The notes: generated from the letters alone by a model not told the origin. Positions 9,174 through 17,660 are shown, numbered from the stretch's first letter. The stretch: 64,000 nucleotides of DNA from Micromonospora craniellae (GCF_014764405.1 NZ_CP061725.1:5022001-5086000), one strand, 5' to 3'. Numbers and translations are program-made.

Positions 9174-9649
9174 GATGCTCTCCGTGCCAAGGTCGCGCTC
9201 GATCCGGGATCGACTGGCATCCCCGCGCTTCCGTAACCACTCGATCCCGGATCGAGCACGACCTTGAGGCTGGCGAGCGAGTGAGGCGGCGGGACGTCGA
9301 TTCGAGGCAAAGACATGCCGTAGGTCGCGTGCCGACCCACCTCGACTGGCAACGCAGCGTGAGTGGCGGAAGGGAGGTCGCTGCGCACGCAGTCGAGGCG
9401 GCAGACAACCTCCGGCCTGTGTACGTCTGGCGTACCTGGCTCTACCGCTGGAACCGTACGCCGACAAGGAGGCGCTCTGACGGCGTGGACGAATCGCTGG
9501 TAGGTCGGAAGCGGTGTCGATAGCGCCAGCGGTTCAGCTCGACAGGGGCGCGAGGAGACAGCTCTTCCCCGCGTAGGTGGCATAGTCCCACTGCCGGGAG
9601 CGGCACCCGTGGAGGCCGTCGTCGCGCGAAACCGCCGCCCCTGACCGAC
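9174..9649. other. Non-coding remnant region after the IS elements
   Basis: No gene is supported in this stretch. It contains a 25-base inverted repeat pair (9189-9213 and 9241-9265), and a block around 9517-9560 that recurs in inverse orientation near 63145-63190. The open frames here have no family features. Confidence 0.5.
9189..9265. repeat. Inverted repeat, 25-base arms, 27-base loop
   Basis: The arms at 9189-9213 and 9241-9265 are reverse complements with one mismatch. Each arm contains the shorter palindrome tcgatcccggatcga. It begins 16 bases beyond the end of the ISL3 element. It may be a terminator-like hairpin or a dispersed palindromic repeat. Confidence 0.8.
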
Positions 9650-9985
9650 GTGAGGCGGCTCGCCCACGCGCTCGACCTGACCGCCGTGCTCACCTACTGC
9701 GACCATCGGCGCGACGCGGGCAACCCGCTGAAGATCCAGGGCGAACGCTGGGACGTACGGCTGATCGCCCGAGGGGCGCAGGTCGGCTCGGAGTTTCCCT
9801 TCCTCGCCAGCGTGCCGAGGGCGCCCGACCAGCCGGCTCCTGCTCCGCAGACCGCCCCCTCGCCGCCGCTGCCGGACCCGACCGCGCTGCTGTCGGGGCC
9901 AGCGACACGATCCGGATGCCGCCTGGCGATCCGGTCCACGAAGGTCTTCGCCTCGGCCGGGCGCCGTACGTCGGCCCGCAGGTAG
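9650..9985 (+). CDS. Small hypothetical protein, doubtful
   Basis: An open frame with a GTG start encodes RRLAHALDLTAVLTYCDHRR and then GERWDVRLIARGAQVGSEF, which looks like real protein text for about 60 residues. It then becomes Pro/Ala-rich and runs antisense to an SDR remnant. The first half may be a fragment of a real gene truncated by the rearrangements in this region. No family is recognised. Confidence 0.25.
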   Translation: MRRLAHALDLTAVLTYCDHRRDAGNPLKIQGERWDVRLIARGAQVGSEFPFLASVPRAPDQPAPAPQTAPSPPLPDPTALLSGPATRSGCRLAIRSTKVFASAGRRTSARR

Positions 9986-10053
9986 GTCGCCTCGCCGGTG
10001 ATCCGGGTACGTCGGCCGAGGGGTCGTTGGTCGGGCACGCCTGCTCTCCTCAT
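9905..10053 (-). pseudogene. N-terminal stub of a short-chain dehydrogenase
   Basis: The ATG at 10053 overlaps the stop codon of the MMPL gene (ATGA). The protein reads ITGEATYLRADVRRPAEAK and then TFVDRIARRH, which matches the segment of classical SDR enzymes just before the NNAG motif. After RRHPD the expected LDVVVNNAG is absent and the frame continues as unrelated residues to about 9694. The Rossmann GxxxGxG and the catalytic YxxxK are both missing, so only about 45 residues of the enzyme remain. Confidence 0.5.
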
Positions 10054-12212
10054 CGGGTGAGTGCCAGGTCGTCCTGGCGTGGGGTGGGTTCGTCGGTGAG
10101 GCCGATGCGGCGGTGCAGGCGGCGCAACAGAGCGGGTGCCCACCAGTTGGCGCCGCCGGCCAGGCGCATGAACGCGGGTACGAGGATTCCCCGGATGAGG
10201 GTCGCGTCGACGATCACCGCCAGCGCCATGCCGATGCCGAGCTGTTGGAGGAAGACCACCTGTCCGGTGGCGTACGTGGCGAAGGAGACGGCGAGGATGA
10301 CGGCGGCGGCGGTGACCAGCGGTGCGCTGCGCGCGATGCCCAGCGGCACGGACCCGATCGCGTCGCCGGTCCGGTCGTACTCCTCCTTGATCCGGCTGAG
10401 CAGGAACACCTCGTAGTCCATGGAGAGCCCGTACGCGATGCAGAACATCAGGATCGGGATGCTCGGCTCGATCGACCCGGTGGGGGTGAATCCGAGCAGG
10501 CCGGAGAGGTGTCCCTCCTGGAAGACGAGGACCAGCGCTCCGAACATGACCGACAGGCTCAGCGCGTTGAGCACGGTGGCCTTGACCGGTGCGACGACGC
10601 TGCCGGTCATCACGAACAGGACCACGAACGTGACCAGCACGATCAGCGCGACGATGAGCGGGAGGCGTTCGGTCACCCCGTCGCGGTAGTCGGTCAGCTC
10701 GGCCGGGTAGCCGCCGACCAGCACGTCGACCGGTGCGGGTACGGCCCGTACCTCGCGGACCAGGCCGATGGCGTCGGACGCCAGGCGTTCACTGCTGGGG
10801 ACGACCGACAGCCAGGTGCCCTCGCCGTCGTACCGGACGCCGGTGGGCGCCGGTGCCGGTGTGCCGTCCATGTACGAGCCGGACGCCGAGTCGACCCGGA
10901 CGACGCCGTCGAGGCGGGACAGGGCGGCGGCGTACGGGGCGACCGTGGTGGCGTCGCCGGTCGGCGCGACCACGTGCAGGGCGTCGGCCTCCTCCTCGGA
11001 GAAACCGGCCCGGATCTGGTCGTACATCTGGCGTACCGGGGCCGAGGTGGGCAGCACCCGGTCGTCGGGCAGTCCGAACCGCACCCCGAGGAAGGGGGCC
11101 CCGAGCAGCAGCAGGACGGCGAGCGCCGCGCCACCGTACCCGAGCGGCCGGCGCATCACGCGGGCGGCGAGGGCGTACCAGAAGGTCCCGCTCTCGGGCC
11201 GGTCCGGGCCGCGTCGTTGCACGCGGTGGCCGAGCAGCGCGAGCGCCGCAGGCAGGAACACCGTCGCGCCGACCACCGCGGCGAGCACGACGGCGATGCC
11301 GGCGTACGCGAAGGAACTGAGGAACGGGAAGGGGAAGGCGAACAGCACCGACAGGGAGGCCGCGACGGTGGCGCCGCTGAACAGCACGGTACGCCCGGCG
11401 GTGCGGACGGTCCGGGTGACCGCCTCGGATACCTCGCTGCCCCGACGTAGCTCCTCGCGGAACCGGAAGATGACGAACAGCCCGTAGTCGACGCCCAGCC
11501 CGATGCCCATGACCAGGGCGATGTTCGAGGCGAACGTGGAGATGTCGGTGATCGTGGTGGCCGCACGCAGCAGTGCCAGCGAGCCGAGTACGGCGAAGAT
11601 TCCCACGCCGAGGGTGACCAGCGCGGCGGAAATCCGCCGGTAGACCAGCCACAGCAGCAGGAGCACCAGCGGTACGACGACGAGTTCGGCGCGGATGAAG
11701 TCGCGGCGGGCCTGCTCCATCACGGTCCGGAACACCTCGTCGCCGCCGCCGACGGTCACCGTGACGACGGCGTCCTCGCGGGTGAAGTGCGGTGCGAGAT
11801 CGGGCAGCACGGCCCGGCGTACCTCGTTGGCGTCGCCGGGCACCCAGGCCAGCACCATCGCCTGCCCGGCGTCGTCGCTGCGCAGCGTCTCCGGAGTGCC
11901 GCGCGACCAGTACGACCAGGCGTCGCCGACCCCGGGGTGGCCGGCCAGTTCCTGGGTGAGGGCGCGGCCGGCGGCGGCCACCTCGGCGCTGTCGACGGTG
12001 CCGTCGCGTGCGGTGACCAGCAGCGCGACGTTGGGGGAGCCGGTGCCGAACCGGTTGCCCAGCAGGTCCCGGGCCTGCATGGATTCGGAGCCGGGTGCCT
12101 CGAAGCGGTTGAGCGAGAGGGCGTTGATCGTGCCGGCTCCGACGAGTCCGGCCAGGACGGTGGCGAGGAGTGCGATCGCGAGAACCCATCTCGGTCTGCG
12201 CGCGACGAGCAC
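10050..12212 (-). CDS. MMPL/RND-family membrane exporter
   Basis: A 720-residue protein of the MMPL type (SecDF/RND fold), which exports lipids or hydrophobic compounds using the proton gradient. A first transmembrane helix (WVLAIALLATVLAGLVGAG) precedes an extracytoplasmic domain. A block of five helices follows, with the characteristic GIGLGVDYGLFVIFRFREEL. A second extracytoplasmic domain precedes a second block containing FCIAYGLSMDYEVFLLSRIK. The two Asp-Tyr sites match the proton-relay region of the family. The GTG at 12212 is chosen because AGGGAG stands 6-7 bases before it; upstream codons are not membrane-like. It diverges from a TetR regulator with palindromes between, so it is probably repressed by that regulator and induced by a toxic compound. 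Confidence 0.88.
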   Translation of the reverse strand: MLVARRPRWVLAIALLATVLAGLVGAGTINALSLNRFEAPGSESMQARDLLGNRFGTGSPNVALLVTARDGTVDSAEVAAAGRALTQELAGHPGVGDAWSYWSRGTPETLRSDDAGQAMVLAWVPGDANEVRRAVLPDLAPHFTREDAVVTVTVGGGDEVFRTVMEQARRDFIRAELVVVPLVLLLLWLVYRRISAALVTLGVGIFAVLGSLALLRAATTITDISTFASNIALVMGIGLGVDYGLFVIFRFREELRRGSEVSEAVTRTVRTAGRTVLFSGATVAASLSVLFAFPFPFLSSFAYAGIAVVLAAVVGATVFLPAALALLGHRVQRRGPDRPESGTFWYALAARVMRRPLGYGGAALAVLLLLGAPFLGVRFGLPDDRVLPTSAPVRQMYDQIRAGFSEEEADALHVVAPTGDATTVAPYAAALSRLDGVVRVDSASGSYMDGTPAPAPTGVRYDGEGTWLSVVPSSERLASDAIGLVREVRAVPAPVDVLVGGYPAELTDYRDGVTERLPLIVALIVLVTFVVLFVMTGSVVAPVKATVLNALSLSVMFGALVLVFQEGHLSGLLGFTPTGSIEPSIPILMFCIAYGLSMDYEVFLLSRIKEEYDRTGDAIGSVPLGIARSAPLVTAAAVILAVSFATYATGQVVFLQQLGIGMALAVIVDATLIRGILVPAFMRLAGGANWWAPALLRRLHRRIGLTDEPTPRQDDLALTR

Positions 12213-12237
12213 GGTAATCTCCCTCAGGACGATTTTG

Positions 12238-12284
12238 CGAGTTCTCACTCGTGTTCGTCCGCAACAATACGAGCGATTGCTCGT
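12238..12284. promoter_or_regulatory. Probable TetR operators between the MMPL and tetR genes
   Basis: A perfect 16-base palindrome, acgagcgattgctcgt, lies at 12269-12284. A weaker related site (cgagttctcactcgt, 12238-12252) lies beside it, reusing the actcgt half. Both sit in the short divergent spacer, the usual place for a TetR regulator to control itself and its exporter. Confidence 0.6.
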
Positions 12285-12306
12285 GTTTTTCAAGAGGGGG
12301 TCGACT

Positions 12307-12924
12307 GTGGAGGCGACTGACGGTCAGCCACGGCGCCGACAGGCACGCGGAGAACGGCGCATGGCCGACATCCTCGAAGCGGCCGCCGCCGTCTTCGCAG
12401 AGTCGGGCTACGAGAAGGCGACGACCAACGCGATCGCGACCGCGGCCGGCATCTCGCCCGGATCTCTGTACCAGTTCTTCCCGAACAAGGAGGCCATCGC
12501 GCAGGCGCTGGCCGACCGGTTCGTCACCGGAATGCGCGAGGCGCACCAGGGCGCGTTCGAGGGCGCCGACTTCGCCACCATGGACCTCGACGAACTGCTC
12601 GACCGGGTGGTCGACCCGATCCTGGCCTTCAACCTCGACAACCCGGGCTTCAAGGCGCTGTTCGCCCGGCCCGACATGCCGGCCGGTCTCACCCAGGCGG
12701 CGGCGCCGATCCAGGCGGCCCTCCTGGGGCGGGTCGAGGCCGTACTCGCCGCCCGCGCGCCCGACCTGGCAGCCGGCGAGCGCACCCGGGCCGCACGTAC
12801 CCTCGTGCAGGTCTTCAAGGGGATGTTGCCGATCGTCGTCGCCGCACCCGAGGGTGAGCGCGAGGTCGAGGTGCGGGAGTTGAAGAAGATCCTACGCGGC
12901 TACCTGGCCCCGATCACCGGCTGA
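12307..12924 (+). CDS. TetR-family transcriptional regulator
   Basis: A 205-residue repressor. The N-terminal helix-turn-helix is typical: ILEAAAAVFAESGYEKATTN, then IATAAGISPGSLYQFFPNKE. The rest is an all-helical ligand-binding domain with FKALFARPDMPAGL. The GTG at 12307 is taken as start because a strong purine run (agaggggg) lies 6-10 bases before it; an internal ATG at 12361 is possible. It is divergent from the MMPL exporter across operator-like palindromes and probably represses it. The ligand is unknown. Confidence 0.88.
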   Translation: MEATDGQPRRRQARGERRMADILEAAAAVFAESGYEKATTNAIATAAGISPGSLYQFFPNKEAIAQALADRFVTGMREAHQGAFEGADFATMDLDELLDRVVDPILAFNLDNPGFKALFARPDMPAGLTQAAAPIQAALLGRVEAVLAARAPDLAAGERTRAARTLVQVFKGMLPIVVAAPEGEREVEVRELKKILRGYLAPITG

Positions 12925-12965
12925 GTCCCGGCCGGCGGCCTCTAGCTCGGTCGGTGGCCGTCTGC

Positions 12966-13868
12966 TCAGGCGGTCGCCGGTGCGGTGGGTAGTTCGTCGA
13001 CGACCACCACCGGGCTGCCCTCGGGCACCTCCGCCAGCAGCATCCGCTGCCCGCCGGGAGTGAGCCGGATGCAGCCGTTGGTGGTCTTCCGGCCCAGCTC
13101 ACCGTCGTGATACCAGGTGTGGATGCCGATGTGGGCGCCGCGCAAACTGGGCGGGACCGAGTCCGGGTCGTCGGGGATGGAGCCGAGGGCGTAGATGTCC
13201 ACTCCGCCGTACACGCTCTCCGGGGGTGGGGTGCGCCCCAGGACGAAGGTGCGGCCGAGCGGTGTCTCCTGGCCGTGCTGGCCCAGGCTGACCTGCCAGG
13301 TGCGGCGGGCGACGCCGTCGCGGAACCAGGTGAGGCGGTACGCCACCCGCTCCACCACGATCTGGTCCCGTAGCGCCACGGTGCGAAAACCACCGGGCGG
13401 GAGCCAGGCCAGCTTGCGATTGGCCGAGGGGAGCAGGACAGCCGTCCAGCCCCGCTCACGTCGGGCGATCGGCACGGTGAGCGGCACGCCGCTGATGGTG
13501 GGCATCAGGAAGGCCACCGGCCGCCCGCCCGGCCCGTCGTACGCGGCCAGTCGCCGGGTCGGCCGCAGCCCCTCGGTCAGCGGCGTGGTGTCCAGGGTGT
13601 CCGGGTCGTCGGGGAAACCGGCCGGCGACGGGGCGTAGTCGATCTCCGGCAGATCTTCCGGCGCCGGCGCGGCCGACGGGACGGGCTCGTCGAGCGGTGG
13701 CAGCGTCGTGCTCGGCACCTCTGCCCGGTCGCTCGGTCCGGCGACCGGTGCCGGCCCCGGCCCCGGCGGCGTCAGCGTCCAACCCGCGTACGCCGACCCG
13801 CCCAGCAGAACGGCAACCCCCACCGCCACGACTCCCCGCCGCCCCCTGCGCCAACCCTCAAATAGCAC
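12966..13868 (-). CDS. L,D-transpeptidase (YkuD domain), membrane-anchored
   Basis: A protein of about 300 residues with an N-terminal membrane helix (GVVAVGVAVLLGGSAYAGW), a Pro-rich spacer, and a C-terminal YkuD domain. The catalytic motif is visible: HIGIHTW followed by TTNGCIRL, with the catalytic Cys at about residue 266. Such enzymes form 3-3 cross-links in peptidoglycan or attach proteins to it, acting outside the membrane. The segment before the domain (PTRRLAAYDGPGGRPVAFL ... GWTAVLLP) resembles the lead-in found in actinobacterial members. The start is uncertain: GTG 13868 follows a TTAGGGTGGG purine run, while an ATG at 13931 would add 21 Gly-rich residues. Confidence 0.82.
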   Translation of the reverse strand: MLFEGWRRGRRGVVAVGVAVLLGGSAYAGWTLTPPGPGPAPVAGPSDRAEVPSTTLPPLDEPVPSAAPAPEDLPEIDYAPSPAGFPDDPDTLDTTPLTEGLRPTRRLAAYDGPGGRPVAFLMPTISGVPLTVPIARRERGWTAVLLPSANRKLAWLPPGGFRTVALRDQIVVERVAYRLTWFRDGVARRTWQVSLGQHGQETPLGRTFVLGRTPPPESVYGGVDIYALGSIPDDPDSVPPSLRGAHIGIHTWYHDGELGRKTTNGCIRLTPGGQRMLLAEVPEGSPVVVVDELPTAPATA

Positions 13869-14128
13869 AACCCACCCTAACAACCCAAACCCCCCAAAAC
13901 CCCCATTTCCCCCACGCGACTCCCGCCCCACCCACCCCTAACTCGGAAGTAGACCTACTTCCTCCCGATTAGGGCCGCTTCGCGAAGCGGAGCGACAAGG
14001 ACTAACCCCCCACCCCCCGCCGTGTTGATCAAGAAGTTTGCGTCGACGGCAGGCGGGAACCTGACGCAAACCTCTTGATCAACTCGACGGGGCGGGTGCG
14101 GGGCGGGGAGTGGGGGGTGGGGGGGTGG
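13869..14128. other. C-rich/G-rich spacer with three hairpins
   Basis: No gene is seen. Going right there is a C/A-rich low-complexity stretch (13880-13935), a hairpin ggaagtagacctacttcc near 13945-13962, a palindrome ccgcttcgcgaagcgg near 13976-13991, a 21-base inverted repeat (14024-14083), and a G-run-rich stretch (about 14087-14140) that continues into the end of the amylase gene. Confidence 0.6.
14024..14083 (-). terminator. Hairpin after the amylase gene
   Basis: Arms of 21 bases at 14024-14044 and 14063-14083 pair with one mismatch (gttgatcaagaagtttgcgtc). It lies about 45 bases past the amylase stop codon and could end its transcript. The length and AT-containing arms, unlike the surroundings, also fit a dispersed palindromic repeat. 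Confidence 0.5.
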
Positions 14129-15577
14129 TTAGGGGAGGCGGGCGTTTTGGTGGAGGGCTATGGCGTCGTGGGCGGGGACGGTGGCGGCGAACCAGCCGTT
14201 GGCGTCGACGGTGATGATCGGGCCGGTGCAGGTGCCGTTGGTGAAGGTGCCGTGGATGACGTCGCAGTAGCGGCCGGCGGGCAGGCCGGTCTGGTACGAG
14301 CGGCCGGTGATCGGGAAGTCCTCGTCGTTGATGGTGATGAAGCCCCGACCGGTACGGCTGAAGGCGATGTGCTGGTAGCCGTTGTCGTACCAGTTGCTGA
14401 CCCCGGCGCCCTCGGTGGCGTTGCGGAAGCCGACCATGTTCGCGATCACCGGCCAGCGGTGCTCGCACTCCCAGCCGGAGTAGCAGGTGGTGTTGAGCGT
14501 CCTGTTGCCGCCGTCCGAGGGCGGGCCCGCGTCACGGTTGGTGATGGTGTAGCTGGACATCACCGTCGGTGAGCCGTACGGCCAGGCCAGCATGAAGGCG
14601 TTGGCCAGGGCGTAGATGCCCCGGTCGCGGTAGGTGAGCACCCCGCCGTCGTCGCGTTGGGTGTCGTGGTTGTCGACGAAGACCGACGCCACCGAGCTGG
14701 GCAGGTGGCCCCAGCCCTCGCCGAAGTTGCGCAGGTAGGCGAGCCGTTCGGAGCGGAACACCCGGGCCAGGTCCTTGCCGTAGCGGAACTCGTGCACGTC
14801 GCCGTTGCCGGTGTACTCCTCGGGCCGGATCGGCTCGCCGGCGCCGTGGATGACCTCCTGCACGACGTACGCCGGACGGTTCAGGCGGCGCAGGATGTCG
14901 GCGATGTCGGCGGCGGGCATGTGCTTGCTGGCGTCCAACCGGAAGCCGTCCACGCCGAGAGAGAGCAGGTCGTTGAGGTACGCGGCCAGCCGGGACCGGA
15001 CGTACTCGGAGCCGGTCTTGAGGTCGGCGAGGTTGACCAGCTCGCAGTTCTGCACCTCGTAGCGGTCGAGGTAGTTGACGATGTCGTTGGTGCCGTTGCG
15101 GCCGCAGTAGTGGAAGTCCTGCGCCTGGTAGATGCCGGGGTAGACGTGGTGCTGGTAGGACGACCCGGCCCAGCCGGTGCCGCCGTTGGTCTGGCCGGAC
15201 ATGTGGTTGACGACGGCGTCGACGATCACCTTGACACCGGCCGCCTGGCAGGTGCTGACCATGGACCGGAACTGCTCGCGGGTGCCCTTGCGGGATTCGA
15301 TCCGGTAACTGACCGGCTGGTAGGCGACCCACCACTGGTTGCCGCGTACGTGTTCCTGCGGGGGCGAGACCTGGACGTAGCCGTAGCCCTTGGGGCCGAG
15401 CGTGCCGGTGCACTCGGCGGCGACGGAGGGCCAGTTCCACTCGAAGAGGTTGGCGATGACCTTCTTACCGCCGGTCGGGGCGGCGACGGCGGCGGGCGCG
15501 GTCACGGTGCCGGGTGCGAGGAGACTGGCGATCACGGCGAGGGCGATGATCGCCGGGCGGAGTCGACGTCGACGCAT
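14129..15577 (-). CDS. Secreted alpha-amylase, GH13
   Basis: A 482-residue enzyme that cuts alpha-1,4 bonds in starch outside the cell. The signal peptide is clear (MRRRRLRPAIIALAVIASLL, ending AAVAA). All four GH13 blocks are present: DAVVNH (120-125), GFRLDASKH with the nucleophile Asp 215, Glu 241 in VVQEVIH as acid/base, and FVDNHD with Asp 305. A C-terminal beta domain ends at IALHQNARLP, and there is no starch-binding module. The ATG at 15577 is chosen because it opens directly into the signal peptide. A 15-base palindrome upstream suggests control by a LacI/MalR-type repressor. Confidence 0.93.
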   Translation of the reverse strand: MRRRRLRPAIIALAVIASLLAPGTVTAPAAVAAPTGGKKVIANLFEWNWPSVAAECTGTLGPKGYGYVQVSPPQEHVRGNQWWVAYQPVSYRIESRKGTREQFRSMVSTCQAAGVKVIVDAVVNHMSGQTNGGTGWAGSSYQHHVYPGIYQAQDFHYCGRNGTNDIVNYLDRYEVQNCELVNLADLKTGSEYVRSRLAAYLNDLLSLGVDGFRLDASKHMPAADIADILRRLNRPAYVVQEVIHGAGEPIRPEEYTGNGDVHEFRYGKDLARVFRSERLAYLRNFGEGWGHLPSSVASVFVDNHDTQRDDGGVLTYRDRGIYALANAFMLAWPYGSPTVMSSYTITNRDAGPPSDGGNRTLNTTCYSGWECEHRWPVIANMVGFRNATEGAGVSNWYDNGYQHIAFSRTGRGFITINDEDFPITGRSYQTGLPAGRYCDVIHGTFTNGTCTGPIITVDANGWFAATVPAHDAIALHQNARLP

Positions 15578-15641
15578 CGGGTGCTCCTGGGTGCCGGAGG
15601 GCGGGGTATGGTGGCGCGGCTGCCCGGATCTTGCACTCCGG

Positions 15642-15656
15642 GCTGAAAGTTTCAGC
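15642..15656 (-). promoter_or_regulatory. Palindromic operator upstream of the amylase gene
   Basis: The sequence gctgaaagtttcagc is a perfect palindrome around its central base, 65 bases before the amylase start. LacI-family regulators of maltose and amylase genes in actinomycetes bind similar sites. The assignment is inferred from position and symmetry. Confidence 0.5.
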
Positions 15657-15875
15657 AAGGTTAACAAGTACGTTTCGGTGCCTGTCAATGCATGGGCGTC
15701 CGTAACCGCGTCCCGGCGGTGCGGCGGAGTCGTTACACGCGCCGTAGGGAGGGACGGTTCGACAACTCGTCGAGAAATTTTTGTCCGGAGCTAATCCGAC
15801 TGCCCGATCCAGACGTACTGGTGTGGGGAACAGGGTCGGCCGGCGGTGCGCCGCCGCGAGACGATCGAGGAGCAC

Positions 15876-17660
15876 ATGGCCCGGGCTACGCAGAACGAGA
15901 AGGCGCCTGCCGTCCGTACCAGCACCAGCACCAGAGGGATCCGGGTACGGTCCCGCGGCCAGATCCTGGCGCTGTCCGCGTCCGGGATCGCGGCGCTGTG
16001 GGCGCTGATGATGCTCACCAGCTTCGGCCAGCGGGCGTACGCCATGGGCTTCTTCTTCACCGAGTTCTTCGCCGGTGTGATCGCCCTGGTCGCGTTGAGC
16101 CTGACCGTGATGATGGGGCTGCTGGCCACCGACCGGCTCGTGCTGCTGATCCGGCACCGGGTGCTGTTGCAGTCGGCGCACCGGGCCACCGGCATTCTCG
16201 GTGTCGCCGGCCTGGTCTTCCACGTGATCACCAAGATCGCCAGCGGCCGGGCCGGAGTGACCGACGTGGCGGTGCCGTTCGTCGGCGGCCGAGGGCTCTA
16301 CGTCGGCCTCGGCACCATCGCCGCGCTGCTCATGGTGGGTGTGCTCTGGACCGGCATCATCCGGGCCCGGTTCGCCGACGTCGGCCCCAGGTGGCTGTGG
16401 CGCGGCCTGCACTCGATGGCCTACCTGGCATGGCCCTTCGGCATCTTCCACGGCCTCGGCGCCGGGCGTGCGCCGGCCACCTGGGTCACCCTCAGCTACT
16501 GGCTTTGCGTGGTGCTGGTGGTGGTGGCGCTGCTGGTCCGCCTCTCGGTCAGCCTTCAGCGCCGCAGTCGCGAGCAGCACCAGGCCGCCGCGCTCAACGA
16601 GGCGATGGCCGGTGGCAAGTCCACCGAGGAGACCCGGGGCAAGGGCCTGCTCGGCACCCTGACCGGCCGCCGCGCCGAGGGCGAGGACGGCCGGGAGAAG
16701 CGGGTCCGGCGTGACATGAGCTGGGCCGAGAGCACCTCCGGCACCTGGGCCAGCCCGACCATCCGGCGCAACGACCCCGAGCGCTTCACCGTGCCGGTGG
16801 TCCCCGAGCCGGGCAGCCTGCGCGAGTCGGTGCGTTCCGGCCGGGACCGTCTCGACGAGGACCTGGAGCCGGTGGTACGGCGTCCCTCGCGTCGCGAGGA
16901 GGAGGAGTTCGAGCGGGCCATCCGCCGGGAGACCGAGCTGATGGAGCCGGTGTCCCGACGGCGTGACGAGGAACCGGCCCGACGTACCGCCCGCCGCGAC
17001 GACGAGACGGAGTCCACGGGGCGTCGCGCGTACCGCCGGGACGAGGAGGAACTGGAGCCGGTGGGCCGTCGGGTCCGCGAGGACGAGGAGCCGGTCCGGC
17101 GGCGCGCCTCCCGCCGCGAGGAGGAGCGCGAGTCGACGGGCCGCCGCTCCGCGCGCCGTCGCGAGGAGGAACCGGAGTACGGGCGCGAGCCGGGCGGCCG
17201 GCGCCGCCGCGACGACGAGGAGACCCGTCGGTCCCGCCGTTCCCGGGTGGACGACGACGCCGGTACCCGCTACTCGTCCCCGCCCCGCCGCAGTGTCGAC
17301 GAGCCGGAGGAGCCCTGGGACAGCCCGCGCCGCTGGGAGTCGAACGCCCCGATCTCGGCCGGCCCGATCTCCGGTACGCCCATCTCGGGTTCGCCGATCT
17401 CCGGTACGCCCATCTCCGCCGAGCCGCGTAGCGGCGGCGGGCGGCACAGCGCCGAGGACGACGTGCCCGAGGCGGAGACCGACTACTGGCGGCCCCCGGC
17501 CCGGTACGCCCCGGAGGACGCCGTGGAGGACGACACGCCGACCCTGGTCGACCTCGCCTCCCGGCGCGCCCGCCGGGCATCCGAGAGCCGCCGCCGCCGG
17601 GCCGACCCGGACAAGGTGGACGGTGCCTACTGGGCCGGACTGCGCGGGGAGGCCAAGTGA
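15876..17660 (+). CDS. Haem-type integral membrane protein (cytochrome b/ferric-reductase-like) with a long charged tail
   Basis: A 594-residue protein. Residues about 25-240 hold six membrane helices. His residues lie in helix-internal positions typical of a bis-haem bundle: HRATGILGVAGLVFHVITK and LHSMAYLAWPFGIFHG. This suggests a b-type cytochrome related to ferric-reductase or YedZ-like proteins that move electrons across the membrane. The remaining about 350 residues are cytoplasmic, very rich in Arg and Glu (RRDEEPARR and similar), with a short PISG(T/S) repeat. The start follows GAGGAG by eight bases. The stop overlaps the GTG of the NuoF-like gene (GTGA), so they are co-translated and probably partners. 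The electron donor and acceptor are not shown by the sequence. Confidence 0.7.
   Translation: MARATQNEKAPAVRTSTSTRGIRVRSRGQILALSASGIAALWALMMLTSFGQRAYAMGFFFTEFFAGVIALVALSLTVMMGLLATDRLVLLIRHRVLLQSAHRATGILGVAGLVFHVITKIASGRAGVTDVAVPFVGGRGLYVGLGTIAALLMVGVLWTGIIRARFADVGPRWLWRGLHSMAYLAWPFGIFHGLGAGRAPATWVTLSYWLCVVLVVVALLVRLSVSLQRRSREQHQAAALNEAMAGGKSTEETRGKGLLGTLTGRRAEGEDGREKRVRRDMSWAESTSGTWASPTIRRNDPERFTVPVVPEPGSLRESVRSGRDRLDEDLEPVVRRPSRREEEEFERAIRRETELMEPVSRRRDEEPARRTARRDDETESTGRRAYRRDEEELEPVGRRVREDEEPVRRRASRREEERESTGRRSARRREEEPEYGREPGGRRRRDDEETRRSRRSRVDDDAGTRYSSPPRRSVDEPEEPWDSPRRWESNAPISAGPISGTPISGSPISGTPISAEPRSGGGRHSAEDDVPEAETDYWRPPARYAPEDAVEDDTPTLVDLASRRARRASESRRRRADPDKVDGAYWAGLRGEAK

Noticed and set aside
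9122..9706. Minus-strand protein over the repeat region
   Set aside because: It is made of translated repeats and has no recognisable domain.
11695..12306. Longer upstream extension of the TetR gene
   Set aside because: The added 204 residues are antisense to the MMPL gene and contain no domain; the GTG at 12307 has a good ribosome site and starts the family.
15465..17447. A 660-residue minus-strand frame across the amylase upstream region and cytochrome gene
   Set aside because: Shadow of the plus-strand gene; low-complexity text and no ribosome site.
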